Assembly: GCA_015487895.1 (NCBI GenBank) | Contig: WFOW01000362.1 | Location: 1-5,435 of the forward strand | Source: Gammaproteobacteria bacterium | GTDB taxonomy: Bacteria > Pseudomonadota > Gammaproteobacteria > S144-34 | DNA: 5,435 nucleotides | Direction of reading: 5' to 3' | Shown here: in pieces, positions 1 to 5,435 of the stretch | Numbering within the stretch: the first letter of the stretch is position 1 | Layout: the number at the start of each line of letters is the position of its first letter | The notes under the pieces: model-generated | The model's input: only the letters and a program-made list of their open reading frames with translations | Database searches by the model: none | What the model was told of the DNA's origin: nothing | Translations under genes and position numbers: made by a program

Positions 1-1059
1 CAGCAGGTTGAGCGCGTCGGCGTCGAGCACCTTGGGCTGCGGCGCCTCCAGCACCCGCGCGAGCAGCGCCCGCGCCCAGGCGTCCTGGCCGAGGCCCGGC
101 CCGGCGGCGACCACCGTCGCGCGCGCGAGCGGCGCGGCGATGGCCTCCGCCCCCTCCACGTCGCGCGCCATGAGCTCCGGGCGCCCGGCAGCGATCGCGG
201 CGGCGTGGCCGGGGCGCACGGCCACGCTCACGAGCCCCGCCCCCGCGCGCAGGGCGCCCTCGCCGGCGAGCCGGGCCGCTCCCGCCATGCCGGTGTTGCC
301 GCCCACGACCAGCACGTGGCCGAAGCGGCCCTTGTGCGCGGTGCGGGGCCGCGGCGGCAGCGCCTCGCGCACGTCCGCCGCCGTGACGCGCAGGGCCGCG
401 GGCGGCACGCGCGCGAGCACCGCCTCCGGCACGTCGAGGTCGTCGTAGAGGAGCCGCCCGACGTGCTCCGGCGCCTCGCCCGTGAGGAGCCCCTGCTTGG
501 CGCCGACGAAGGTGACGGTGAGGTCGGCCCGCACGGCGGCGCCGAGGACGGCGCCGGTGTCGGCGTGCAGGCCCGAGGGGAGGTCGAGCGCGAGCACCGG
601 CGCGCCGGCCGCGCGGAGCGCCTCGACGGCGGCGGCCCAGGCGCCCTCCAGCGGGCGGTCGAGCCCCGTGCCGAGCAGGGCGTCGACGAGGACGTCGGCC
701 CCCGCCAGCGCCCCGGCGTCGAAGGGGCGGCTGCGGCCGCCCGCCGCGTGCCAGTCGCGCGCGGCCGTGGCCGCCTCGCCCGTAAGCTCCGCGGGGTCCT
801 TGAGCCACAGCGCCTCGGCCTCGAGGCCGTGCTCGCGCGCGAGCCGGGCGACCACGTAGCCGTCGCCCGCGTTGTTCCCCGCGCCGCACAGCACGACGAT
901 GCGCCGCGCCTCCGGCCAGGCCTCGCGCAGCGCCTCGAAGGCGGCGCGCCCGGCCCGGCACATGAGCTCGTAGCCCGCAATCCCCGCCTCGGCGACGGCC
1001 AGGCGGTCGAGCTCGCGCACCTGCGCGGCGGTGTGAAGTGCCCGGATCTCGCGGCGCAT
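1..1059 (-). CDS. nnrD: Bifunctional NAD(P)H-hydrate epimerase / ADP-dependent NAD(P)H-hydrate dehydratase (YjeF family), C-terminus cut by the window edge
   Basis: This cytosolic repair enzyme restores hydrated NADH/NADPH (NAD(P)HX). The N-terminal domain epimerises R- and S-NAD(P)HX, and the C-terminal domain dehydrates the S form using ADP. I translated the frame directly: it is open for 353 codons and runs off the left edge. The E. coli protein is about 515 residues, so roughly 150 are missing, including the expected GGMGD motif. Epimerase domain, about residues 1-215: GAGNNAGDGY at 59-68, DALLGTGL at 126-133, LDLPSG at 158-163. Dehydratase domain from about 230: HKGRFGHVLVVGG at 242-254, RAGAGLV at 271-277, AAGPGLG at 318-324, LDADALNLL at 345-353. 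The ATG at 1057-1059 fits family N-termini; an in-frame ATG at 1120-1122 would add 21 unconserved residues and overlap queG. No Shine-Dalgarno sequence precedes the start, but TACAAT lies 6 nt upstream. It is divergent from queG, as in E. coli. Confidence 0.96.
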   Translation of the reverse strand, partial: MRREIRALHTAAQVRELDRLAVAEAGIAGYELMCRAGRAAFEALREAWPEARRIVVLCGAGNNAGDGYVVARLAREHGLEAEALWLKDPAELTGEAATAARDWHAAGGRSRPFDAGALAGADVLVDALLGTGLDRPLEGAWAAAVEALRAAGAPVLALDLPSGLHADTGAVLGAAVRADLTVTFVGAKQGLLTGEAPEHVGRLLYDDLDVPEAVLARVPPAALRVTAADVREALPPRPRTAHKGRFGHVLVVGGNTGMAGAARLAGEGALRAGAGLVSVAVRPGHAAAIAAGRPELMARDVEGAEAIAAPLARATVVAAGPGLGQDAWARALLARVLEAPQPKVLDADALNLL

Positions 1060-1065
1060 GGGGCG

Positions 1066-1071
1066 ATTGTA
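1066..1071 (-). promoter_or_regulatory. Candidate -10 box of nnrD (TACAAT), placed for a leaderless transcript
   Basis: On the minus strand TACAAT matches TATAAT at five of six bases and stands out in very GC-rich surroundings. Six bases (CGCCCC) separate it from the nnrD ATG, so transcription starting about 7 nt downstream would begin at or next to the A of the start codon. There is no Shine-Dalgarno sequence in those six bases. I see no convincing -35 box 16-18 nt upstream. The role is inferred from position and match only. Confidence 0.6.
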
Positions 1072-1107
1072 CGCGAACGCCCCGTCGGGCCGCCCACGGC
1101 CGCGCCC

Positions 1108-1113
1108 TATACT
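1108..1113 (+). promoter_or_regulatory. Candidate -10 box of queG (TATACT)
   Basis: TATACT matches TATAAT at five of six bases and ends 7 nt before the queG ATG at 1121, so the predicted transcription start is at about 1120-1121. No good -35 is visible 16-18 nt upstream, where the sequence is GC-rich. The arrangement mirrors the box in front of nnrD on the other strand. A conventional leader starting from another promoter cannot be excluded. Confidence 0.55.
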
Positions 1114-1118
1114 GGAGG
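1114..1118 (+). promoter_or_regulatory. GGAGG in front of queG, unusually close to the ATG
   Basis: GGAGG is a strong anti-Shine-Dalgarno match, but only two bases (CC) separate it from the ATG at 1121, against the usual five to nine. It would also be lost from the mRNA if the TATACT just upstream is the real -10 box. It supports the ATG at 1121 over the in-frame ATG at 1058, but may not act as a ribosome binding site. Confidence 0.4.
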
Positions 1119-1120
1119 CC

Positions 1121-2218
1121 ATGGGCAGCGATGCGGCCGCGAAGGACCTCCGGCGCGATCCCGCCGCGCTCGCGCGGCTCGCCTCCGACATCCGGCGCTG
1201 GGCGCGCGAGCTCGGCTTCGCGCGCGTCGGCATCGCCGGCGTGGACCTCGCCGAGGACGAGCGCCGGCTGCTGGAATGGCTCGCGGAAGGCCGCCACGGC
1301 GAGATGGAGTGGATGGCGCGCCACGGCACGCGGCGCAGCCGCCCGGCCGAGCTCGTGCCGGGCACGGTGCGCGTGATCTCGGCGGCGATGGACTACTGGC
1401 CGGGCCCGCACGCCGCCGACGCCCGGCACGTGCTCGCCGACCCGCGCCTCGGCTACGTCTCGCGCTACGCCCTCGGCCGCGACTACCACAAGCTGGTGCG
1501 CCGCAGGCTGCAGCGCCTCGCCGAGCGCATCGCCGCCGCGGTCGGCCCCTTCGGCCACCGGGTCTTCTCCGACAGCGCGCCGGTGCTCGAGAAGCCGCTC
1601 GCCCGCGACGCCGGCCTCGGCTGGATCGGGCGCCACACCAACCTCGTCCACCCGCGCGCGGGCTCGTGGTTCTTCCTGGGCGAGCTCTACGTGGACCTCC
1701 CCCTGCCCGTGGACGCGCCCGGCCGCGACCACTGCGGCACCTGCAGCGCCTGCATGGACGCCTGCCCCACCGGCGCCATCGTCGCGCCCTACCGCCTCGA
1801 CGCGCGCCGGTGCATCTCCTATCTCACGATCGAGCACCCGGGACCCATCCCGGAGCCGCTGCGCCCGCTGCTCGGCAACCGGATCTACGGCTGCGACGAC
1901 TGCCAGCTCGCCTGCCCCTGGAACCGCTTCGCGCCGGTCACGTCCGAGCCGGGCTTCCTGCCGCGCCACGGGCTCGACGCCCCGCGGCTGGTGGAGCTCT
2001 TCGCCTGGGACGAGGCGACCTTCCTCGAGCGCACCGCGGGCAGCCCCATCCGCCGCATCGGCCACGAGCGCTGGCTGCGCAACCTCGCCGTGGCGCTGGG
2101 CAACGCCCCGACGACGCCCGAGGTCGTGGGCGCGCTCCGCGCCCGCGCCGGCCACCCCTCGGCGCTGGTGCGCGAGCACGTCGCCTGGGCGCTCGCCCGC
2201 CACGGGGCCGCCCCCTGA
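1121..2218 (+). CDS. queG: Epoxyqueuosine reductase QueG
   Basis: QueG carries out the last step of queuosine synthesis: cobalamin- and iron-sulfur-dependent reduction of epoxyqueuosine to queuosine at the wobble base of tRNAs for Tyr, His, Asp and Asn. The 365-residue product is close to the E. coli protein (379). Visible motifs: HGEMEWMARHG near 55-65, RYALGRDYH at 115-123, the SDSAP segment with the conserved Asp at 151, and GWIGRH at 167-172. The first ferredoxin-like cysteine set is C205, C208, C211 and C215-P. The second is C231 with C258, C261 and C265-P in CDDCQLACPWN. RRIGHERWLRNLAVALGN and a short HEAT-like tail ending in HVAWALARHG close the protein. All eight cluster cysteines are present. 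The ATG at 1121 matches E. coli QueG; the in-frame ATG at 1058 would add 21 unconserved residues and overlap the nnrD start. It is convergent with pgi. Confidence 0.97.
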   Translation: MGSDAAAKDLRRDPAALARLASDIRRWARELGFARVGIAGVDLAEDERRLLEWLAEGRHGEMEWMARHGTRRSRPAELVPGTVRVISAAMDYWPGPHAADARHVLADPRLGYVSRYALGRDYHKLVRRRLQRLAERIAAAVGPFGHRVFSDSAPVLEKPLARDAGLGWIGRHTNLVHPRAGSWFFLGELYVDLPLPVDAPGRDHCGTCSACMDACPTGAIVAPYRLDARRCISYLTIEHPGPIPEPLRPLLGNRIYGCDDCQLACPWNRFAPVTSEPGFLPRHGLDAPRLVELFAWDEATFLERTAGSPIRRIGHERWLRNLAVALGNAPTTPEVVGALRARAGHPSALVREHVAWALARHGAAP

Positions 2219-2220
2219 GC

Positions 2221-2246
2221 GCGCGGGCCCCGCGGGCGGGGCGCGC
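2221..2246. terminator. GC-rich hairpin between convergent queG and pgi, possible bidirectional terminator
   Basis: The 29-bp convergent gap is almost wholly an inverted repeat. GCCCCGC (2227-2233) pairs with GCGGGGC (2236-2242), leaving a tight loop. The stem is extended by GCGC (2221-2224) with GCGC (2243-2246) around a two-base bulge (2225-2226). There is no T-run on either side, so it is not a classical intrinsic terminator. Its position between two stop codons suggests 3'-end formation or blocking of readthrough. In a genome this rich in G and C, chance hairpins are common. Confidence 0.4.
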
Positions 2247-2247
2247 C

Positions 2248-3915
2248 TCAGCCGCGCCCCGCGAGCCGCAGGCAGTGCCCGATGAGCGCGCGCGTGGCCG
2301 GGTCGTGCCCCTCGCCCGGGGCGCCGGCCTCGAGCTCGGCGAGCACCGTCCCGGCGAGGCGCTTGCCCAGCTCCACCCCCCACTGGTCGAAGGCATTGAT
2401 GCGCCAGATCACGCTCTGGACGAAGACCTTGTGCTCGTAGAGGGCGACGATCATGCCGAGCGCCCGCGGCGTGAGCTTCGGTACGACGATCAGGCTCGAG
2501 GGGCGGTTGCCCGGGAAGACGCGGTGCGGCAGCAGGCGCTCGAGCGCCTCGCCCGCGAGCCCCTCGGCCTCGAGCTCGCGCCGCGCCTCGTCCTCGGTGC
2601 GCCCGCGCATGAGAGCCTCGGCCTGGGCGATGCAGTTCGCGACCAGCATGCGCTGGTGGTGGGCCAGCTCGGGCTCGTGGCCCTCGACCGCGAGGATGAA
2701 GTCGCAGGGCACGAGCTCGGTGCCCTGGTGCAGGAGCTGGAAGAAGGCGTGCTGGCCGTTGGTGCCGGGCTCGCCCCACACCACCGGCGCCGTGCGCCAG
2801 CCGACCGCGCGCCCTTCGCGGTCGATGCGCTTGCCGTTGCTCTCCATCTCGAGCTGCTGGAGGTAGGCCGGCAGGCGCCGCAGGCGCTCGGCATAGGGCA
2901 GCACCGCGTGCGTGGCGGCGCCGAACAGGTTGACGTACCACACGCCGAGCAGCGCCATCAGCGCCGGCACGTTGTCGGCGAGGGGCGCGGTGCGGAAGTG
3001 CTCGTCCACCTCGTGGGCGCCCTCGAGCAGCTCCTCGAAGCGCTCCCAGCCGACCTGGAGCGCGATGGGCAGGCCGATCGCCGACCACATCGAGTAGCGG
3101 CCCCCGACCCAGTCCCAGAATGCGAACATGTGCTCGGGATCGATGCCGAAGGCGGCGACGCGCTCGCGGTGCGTGGAGACGGCGACGAAGTGGCGCCCTA
3201 CCGCCTCCTCGGCGCCGAGGCGCCCGACCAGCCAGGCCCGCGCCGAGCGCGCGTTGGCGAGCGTCTCGAGCGTGGAGAAGGTCTTGGAGGCGACCACGAA
3301 GAGCGTGCGCTCGGGATCGAGCCCGGCGAGGGTGTCGGCGAGGTCGGCGCCGTCGACGTTGGCGACGAAGTGCACCCGCGGCCCCCCGCCGCCGTAGGGG
3401 CGCAGGGCCTCGCAGGCCATGCGCGGGCCGAGGTCGGAGCCGCCGATGCCGATGTGGACCACGTCCGTGATGGGCCTGCCGGTGTGGCCGCGCCACGCGC
3501 CGCCGCGCACGGCCTCGACGAAGTCGCGCATGCGCGCGAGCACCGCCCGGACCTTGGGCATCACGTCCTCGCCGTCCACCGTCATCGGCCGGCCCGAGCG
3601 GTTGCGCAGCGCCATGTGGAGCGCCGCGCGCCCCTCGGTGAAGTTGACGCGCTCGCCGGCGAACAGCCGCGCGCGCCAGCCCTCCACGTCGGCCTCGCGC
3701 GCGAGGGCGAGCAGCCGCTCGAGGCTCTCCTCCGTGATGCGGTGGCGGGAGAAGTCGAACAGGAGCTCCCCCACCCGCCGGCTGAAGCGCTCGAAGCGCC
3801 GCGGGTCGCGCGCGAGGAGCTCGCGCAGATGCAGGCCGCGCACCTCGCGGTGGTGCGCGGCGAGCGCCCGCCAGGCCGGCGTGTCCGGGATGCCTGTCGT
3901 TCGGTTGTCGGTCAT
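2248..3915 (-). CDS. pgi: Glucose-6-phosphate isomerase
   Basis: Pgi interconverts glucose-6-phosphate and fructose-6-phosphate in glycolysis and gluconeogenesis. The 555-residue product is full length (E. coli 549) and aligns throughout. The SIS-type sugar-phosphate domains show [12 protein letters not shown] (155-166), the phosphate-binding SKTFSTLET (210-218) and [15 protein letters not shown] (267-281, with the active-site Arg 273). Catalytic Glu is E358 in MESNGK, followed by [10 protein letters not shown] ending in H389. The C-terminal signature [10 protein letters not shown] carries K518. These match rabbit E357, H388 and K518 in order and spacing. The ATG at 3913-3915 is the only usable start upstream of the conserved N-terminus, because an in-frame TGA lies at 3922-3924. 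Residues 1-6 are encoded by a 7-bp repeat array, which also supplies GGAAG about 10 nt upstream. The gene lies 240 bp downstream of zwf in the same direction; no clear promoter of its own is visible, so readthrough from zwf is possible. Confidence 0.98.
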   Translation of the reverse strand: MTDNRTTGIPDTPAWRALAAHHREVRGLHLRELLARDPRRFERFSRRVGELLFDFSRHRITEESLERLLALAREADVEGWRARLFAGERVNFTEGRAALHMALRNRSGRPMTVDGEDVMPKVRAVLARMRDFVEAVRGGAWRGHTGRPITDVVHIGIGGSDLGPRMACEALRPYGGGGPRVHFVANVDGADLADTLAGLDPERTLFVVASKTFSTLETLANARSARAWLVGRLGAEEAVGRHFVAVSTHRERVAAFGIDPEHMFAFWDWVGGRYSMWSAIGLPIALQVGWERFEELLEGAHEVDEHFRTAPLADNVPALMALLGVWYVNLFGAATHAVLPYAERLRRLPAYLQQLEMESNGKRIDREGRAVGWRTAPVVWGEPGTNGQHAFFQLLHQGTELVPCDFILAVEGHEPELAHHQRMLVANCIAQAEALMRGRTEDEARRELEAEGLAGEALERLLPHRVFPGNRPSSLIVVPKLTPRALGMIVALYEHKVFVQSVIWRINAFDQWGVELGKRLAGTVLAELEAGAPGEGHDPATRALIGHCLRLAGRG

Positions 3916-4023
3916 CGGTCTTCAGCTTCCGGTCTGCAGTCTGCAGTGTGCAGTGTGCGGACTGCGGTCTCCAGCCTTCCGTAGGCCGTCACCCGTCTCC
4001 CGTGACCCGTCTCCCGTCAACTC
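3898..4023. repeat. Degenerate 7-bp tandem repeat array, 18 units in unbroken phase
   Basis: Cut into sevens from 3898, the sequence gives 18 consecutive related units. Examples are TCATCGG (3912), TCTGCAG (3933 and 3940), TGTGCAG (3947), TCTCCAG (3968), TCACCCG (3989) and TCTCCCG (3996 and 4010). Across the 18 units position 5 is C in all, position 7 is G in 17, and position 1 is T in 14. The first 11 units mostly end in CGG or CAG and the later ones in CCG, so two subfamilies are joined without loss of phase. The pgi-proximal units lie inside the pgi coding sequence (3898-3915) and the distal end abuts the REP doublet. It resembles in style the heptameter repeats reported in heterocystous cyanobacteria (STRR), but I do not claim homology. 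Whether it is replication slippage or a dispersed family cannot be told from one copy. Confidence 0.85.
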
Positions 4024-4027
4024 CCAG

Positions 4028-4092
4028 TGTGGGAGCGGCATCCTGCCGCGATTCATCGGCCTTCCGGATCGGGGCTGGAAGCCCCTCCCACA
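4028..4092. repeat. REP doublet (REPIN/BIME-like): two inverted GTGGGAG-type hairpin units
   Basis: The two halves are inverted relatives. The left unit begins TGTGGGAG (4028-4035) and forms hairpin GCGGCA, loop TCC, TGCCGC (4035-4049). The right unit forms GGGGCT, loop GGA, AGCCCC (4071-4085) and ends in CTCCCACA (4085-4092), the exact reverse complement of the left end. Both stems are 6 bp with a 3-nt loop, and CGAT-type sequence follows each stem on the inner side. Read in the same orientation, the units share the tail and loop but differ at paired stem positions, so pairing is kept. This is the architecture of REP sequences mobilised by RAYT (TnpA-REP) Y1 transposases. No RAYT gene is in the window, so this is a non-autonomous copy in the zwf-pgi gap. 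Confidence 0.85.
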
Positions 4093-4102
4093 GGCGGTAT
4101 AC

Positions 4103-4158
4103 AGGTCACGGGTTACGGTTCACAGTGGCCCGTGCACCGTCACCCGTCACCCGTCTCA
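4103..4158. repeat. Second heptad block, folding into an imperfect 20-bp hairpin at the zwf 3' end
   Basis: Eight 7-bp steps of the same repeat family run to the zwf stop codon. The half next to the REP doublet (4104-4123) is inverted relative to the half next to zwf (4132-4151, with CCGTCAC-type units). The two halves pair at 17 of 20 positions around an 8-nt loop (4124-4131). On the minus-strand mRNA the hairpin begins just after the zwf TGA (4156-4158), which itself lies in the last step. It could shape the zwf mRNA 3' end; no T-run follows, so classical termination is not supported. Confidence 0.7.
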
Positions 4159-5435
4159 CAGCGTGTTGCGCCAGTCCTGGTCGTCGCGCTCGAACAGCCG
4201 CCCCGCCTCCGGCGGCCCCCAGCTCCCCGCCGGGTAGGTGTGCACGTACTCGCGCTCCGAGGCCCACACGCGCAGCACCGGGTCCACCACACGCCACGCC
4301 CAGGCCACCTCGTCGTAGCGCAGGAACAGCGACTGGTCGCCGGCGATGACGTCGAGCAGCAGCAGCTCGTAGGCGTCGAGGTCGTACTGCCCGACGCCGC
4401 AGTAGCTCGCGTCCAGGCGCGTGGTCTCGGCGCGCAGCTCCAGGCCCGGCTCCTTGACCTGCAGCTCCATGCGCAGGCACTCCATCGGCTGCAGGTTCAT
4501 GAGGATCCAGTTCGGCGGCAGGCGCTCGATGGGCGTGGCGCGGAAGAGCTGCTGCGGCACGTGCCTGAAGCGGATGGCGACGAGCGCGTTGTCGGCCGCC
4601 ATGCGCTTGCCGGTGCGCAGGAAGAAAGGAACGCCGCGCCAGCGCCAGTTGTCGATGTAGAGCTTGAGCGCGGCGTAGGTCTCGGTGGCGCTGTGCGGCG
4701 GCACCCCCGGCTCCTCGAGGTAGCCCGGCACGCGCTCGCCGCCGACCTCGCCCGCGGTGTACTGGGCGCGGAAGGCGTGGGCGTGCACCGCCGCCTGGGA
4801 GATCGGGCGGATGGAGCGCAGCACCTTGACCTTCTCGTCGCGCAGCGACTCGGCCTCGAGCGAGGCCGGCGGCTCCATCGCCACCAGCGTCAGCACCTGC
4901 AGCAGGTGGCTCTGGATCATGTCGCGCAGGGCGCCGGTGCCGTCGTAGTAGCCGGCGCGCCCCTCGATCCCGCGCGTCTCGGCGTGGGTGATCTGCACGT
5001 GGTCGATGTAGTGGCGGTTCCACAGCGGCTCGAGCAGCAGGTTGGCGAAGCGGAAGACGAGGATGTTCTGTATGGTGCCCTTCCCGAGGTAATGGTCGAT
5101 GCGGTAGAGCTGGTGCTCGCCGTAGTGGCGGTGCAGGCGCTCGTCGAGCGCCTCGGCGCTCTCGAGGTCGTAGCCGAAGGGCTTCTCGATCACGAGCCGC
5201 CGCCAGCCCCGGTCCTCGCGCGCCAGCCCGCAGCGGGCGATGCCGTCTGCGGCGACGCCGAACTCGCGCGGCCCGACGGCGAGATAGAGCACGAGATTGG
5301 GTGGGAAGCCGTCCTCGAGACGCGCGCGCAGGCGCTCGAAGCTCCCGGGATCGGTGAGGTCGCCGCCCACGAAGGCGAGGCGCCCGGCGAAGCGCCCCCA
5401 CACCTCCTCGTCGAGGCCGCCCTGCCCCGCGTGCC
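4156..5435 (-). CDS. zwf: Glucose-6-phosphate 1-dehydrogenase, N-terminus cut by the window edge
   Basis: Zwf oxidises glucose-6-phosphate to 6-phosphogluconolactone with NADP+, feeding the oxidative pentose phosphate and Entner-Doudoroff routes and making NADPH. The frame is open through position 5435: upstream of the GTG codon at 5401-5403 it continues as GLDEE-V-W, matching E. coli around Trp79. About 70 N-terminal residues, including the coenzyme-binding GxxGDL motif, lie outside the window; 425 whole codons are inside. Visible in order: IEKPFGYD (Lys codon 5182-5184), the active-site RIDHYLGK (5080-5103), DMIQSHLLQ with the catalytic His at 4906-4908, [38 protein letters not shown], and the C-terminal AGSWGP. 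The signature Lys is followed by Gly rather than the usual Glu, Gln or Lys. The TGA stop lies within a heptad repeat. It precedes pgi in the same direction; no 6-phosphogluconolactonase gene lies between them. Confidence 0.97.
   Translation of the reverse strand, partial: HAGQGGLDEEVWGRFAGRLAFVGGDLTDPGSFERLRARLEDGFPPNLVLYLAVGPREFGVAADGIARCGLAREDRGWRRLVIEKPFGYDLESAEALDERLHRHYGEHQLYRIDHYLGKGTIQNILVFRFANLLLEPLWNRHYIDHVQITHAETRGIEGRAGYYDGTGALRDMIQSHLLQVLTLVAMEPPASLEAESLRDEKVKVLRSIRPISQAAVHAHAFRAQYTAGEVGGERVPGYLEEPGVPPHSATETYAALKLYIDNWRWRGVPFFLRTGKRMAADNALVAIRFRHVPQQLFRATPIERLPPNWILMNLQPMECLRMELQVKEPGLELRAETTRLDASYCGVGQYDLDAYELLLLDVIAGDQSLFLRYDEVAWAWRVVDPVLRVWASEREYVHTYPAGSWGPPEAGRLFERDDQDWRNTL

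Noticed and set aside
228..1097. A 289-codon minus-strand open frame overlapping nnrD.
   Set aside because: Its Arg/Ser/Pro-rich translation matches nothing; the frame starting at 1059 contains every expected NnrE/NnrD motif.
1058..1120. A longer QueG starting at the ATG at 1058, and a longer NnrD starting at the ATG at 1122-1120.
   Set aside because: Each would add 21 residues with no family match and overlap the start of the divergent gene. Both arise because each true start lies in a CATG palindrome.
205..3984. A plus-strand open frame of 1,259 codons running antisense to nnrD and pgi and through queG in another frame.
   Set aside because: Its translation is low-complexity, rich in Arg, Ala and Gly, with no recognisable domain. 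It shares codon phase with nnrD and pgi on the other strand, where high GC removes antisense stops. Three well-supported genes explain the same DNA.
4015..4020. TTGACG on the minus strand as a -35 box for pgi.
   Set aside because: No -10-like hexamer lies 15-19 bases downstream, and the hexamer falls at the end of the heptad array, so it is probably repeat sequence.
4096..4101. TATACC on the minus strand as a -10 box for a pgi promoter.
   Set aside because: Only four of six bases match, there is no convincing -35, and it would leave a long structured leader containing the REP doublet. Possible but not supported.
3898..4158. CRISPR array.
   Set aside because: The periodicity is 7 bp with no spacers, and the hairpin repeats occur once as an inverted pair; no cas gene is nearby.
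4106..5401. A 431-codon minus-strand open frame almost coincident with zwf but in another frame.
   Set aside because: It is Arg/Ala/Pro-rich and has no conserved motif, while the zwf frame shows family motifs along its whole length.
5401..5403. GTG as the zwf start codon.
   Set aside because: The frame stays open to the window edge and the upstream residues continue to match the family; starting here would delete the coenzyme-binding region. It is an internal Val codon.

Overview
The window is a very GC-rich bacterial chromosomal segment carrying four conserved housekeeping genes and one unusual repeat-filled gap. The divergent pair nnrD/queG is the same pairing as yjeF/yjeS in E. coli. QueG and Pgi align closely with the E. 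coli proteins from memory, and the zwf-pgi gap holds a GTGGGAG-type REP doublet of the sort known from pseudomonads and xanthomonads. Together these suggest a high-GC gammaproteobacterium. I cannot name the genus from sequence alone.

Layout. (1) Positions 1-1059, minus strand: the first 353 codons of the bifunctional NAD(P)HX repair enzyme (epimerase domain plus the start of the dehydratase domain), cut by the left window edge. (2) Positions 1060-1120: a 61-bp divergent control region in which both genes have a good -10 box only 6-7 nt before their ATG, which suggests leaderless transcripts. (3) Positions 1121-2218, plus strand: complete queG, epoxyqueuosine reductase, with both 4Fe-4S cysteine sets. 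(4) Positions 2219-2247: a short convergent gap with a GC-rich hairpin. (5) Positions 2248-3915, minus strand: complete pgi, glucose-6-phosphate isomerase. (6) Positions 3916-4155: a 240-bp gap made almost entirely of repeats: an in-phase 7-bp tandem array, a two-hairpin REP doublet (REPIN), and a second heptad block that folds back on itself. (7) Positions 4156-5435, minus strand: zwf, glucose-6-phosphate dehydrogenase, lacking its N-terminus at the right edge.

Functionally, zwf and pgi lie in the same direction and act on the same metabolite: Pgi interconverts glucose-6-phosphate and fructose-6-phosphate, while Zwf commits glucose-6-phosphate to the oxidative pentose phosphate or Entner-Doudoroff route and makes NADPH. 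NnrD repairs hydrated NAD(P)H, a damage product of that cofactor pool, but this link is thematic and not shown by the layout. QueG finishes queuosine synthesis on tRNA.

The most interesting structure is the zwf-pgi gap. Eighteen consecutive 7-bp units run in unbroken phase from inside the pgi coding region (3898) to 4023, so that the pgi start codon, its first six codons and its weak Shine-Dalgarno-like sequence are all repeat-derived. A second heptad block contains the zwf stop codon. Between them sits a REP doublet whose two hairpins carry matching compensatory changes, and the flanking heptads can pair in two mutually exclusive ways.
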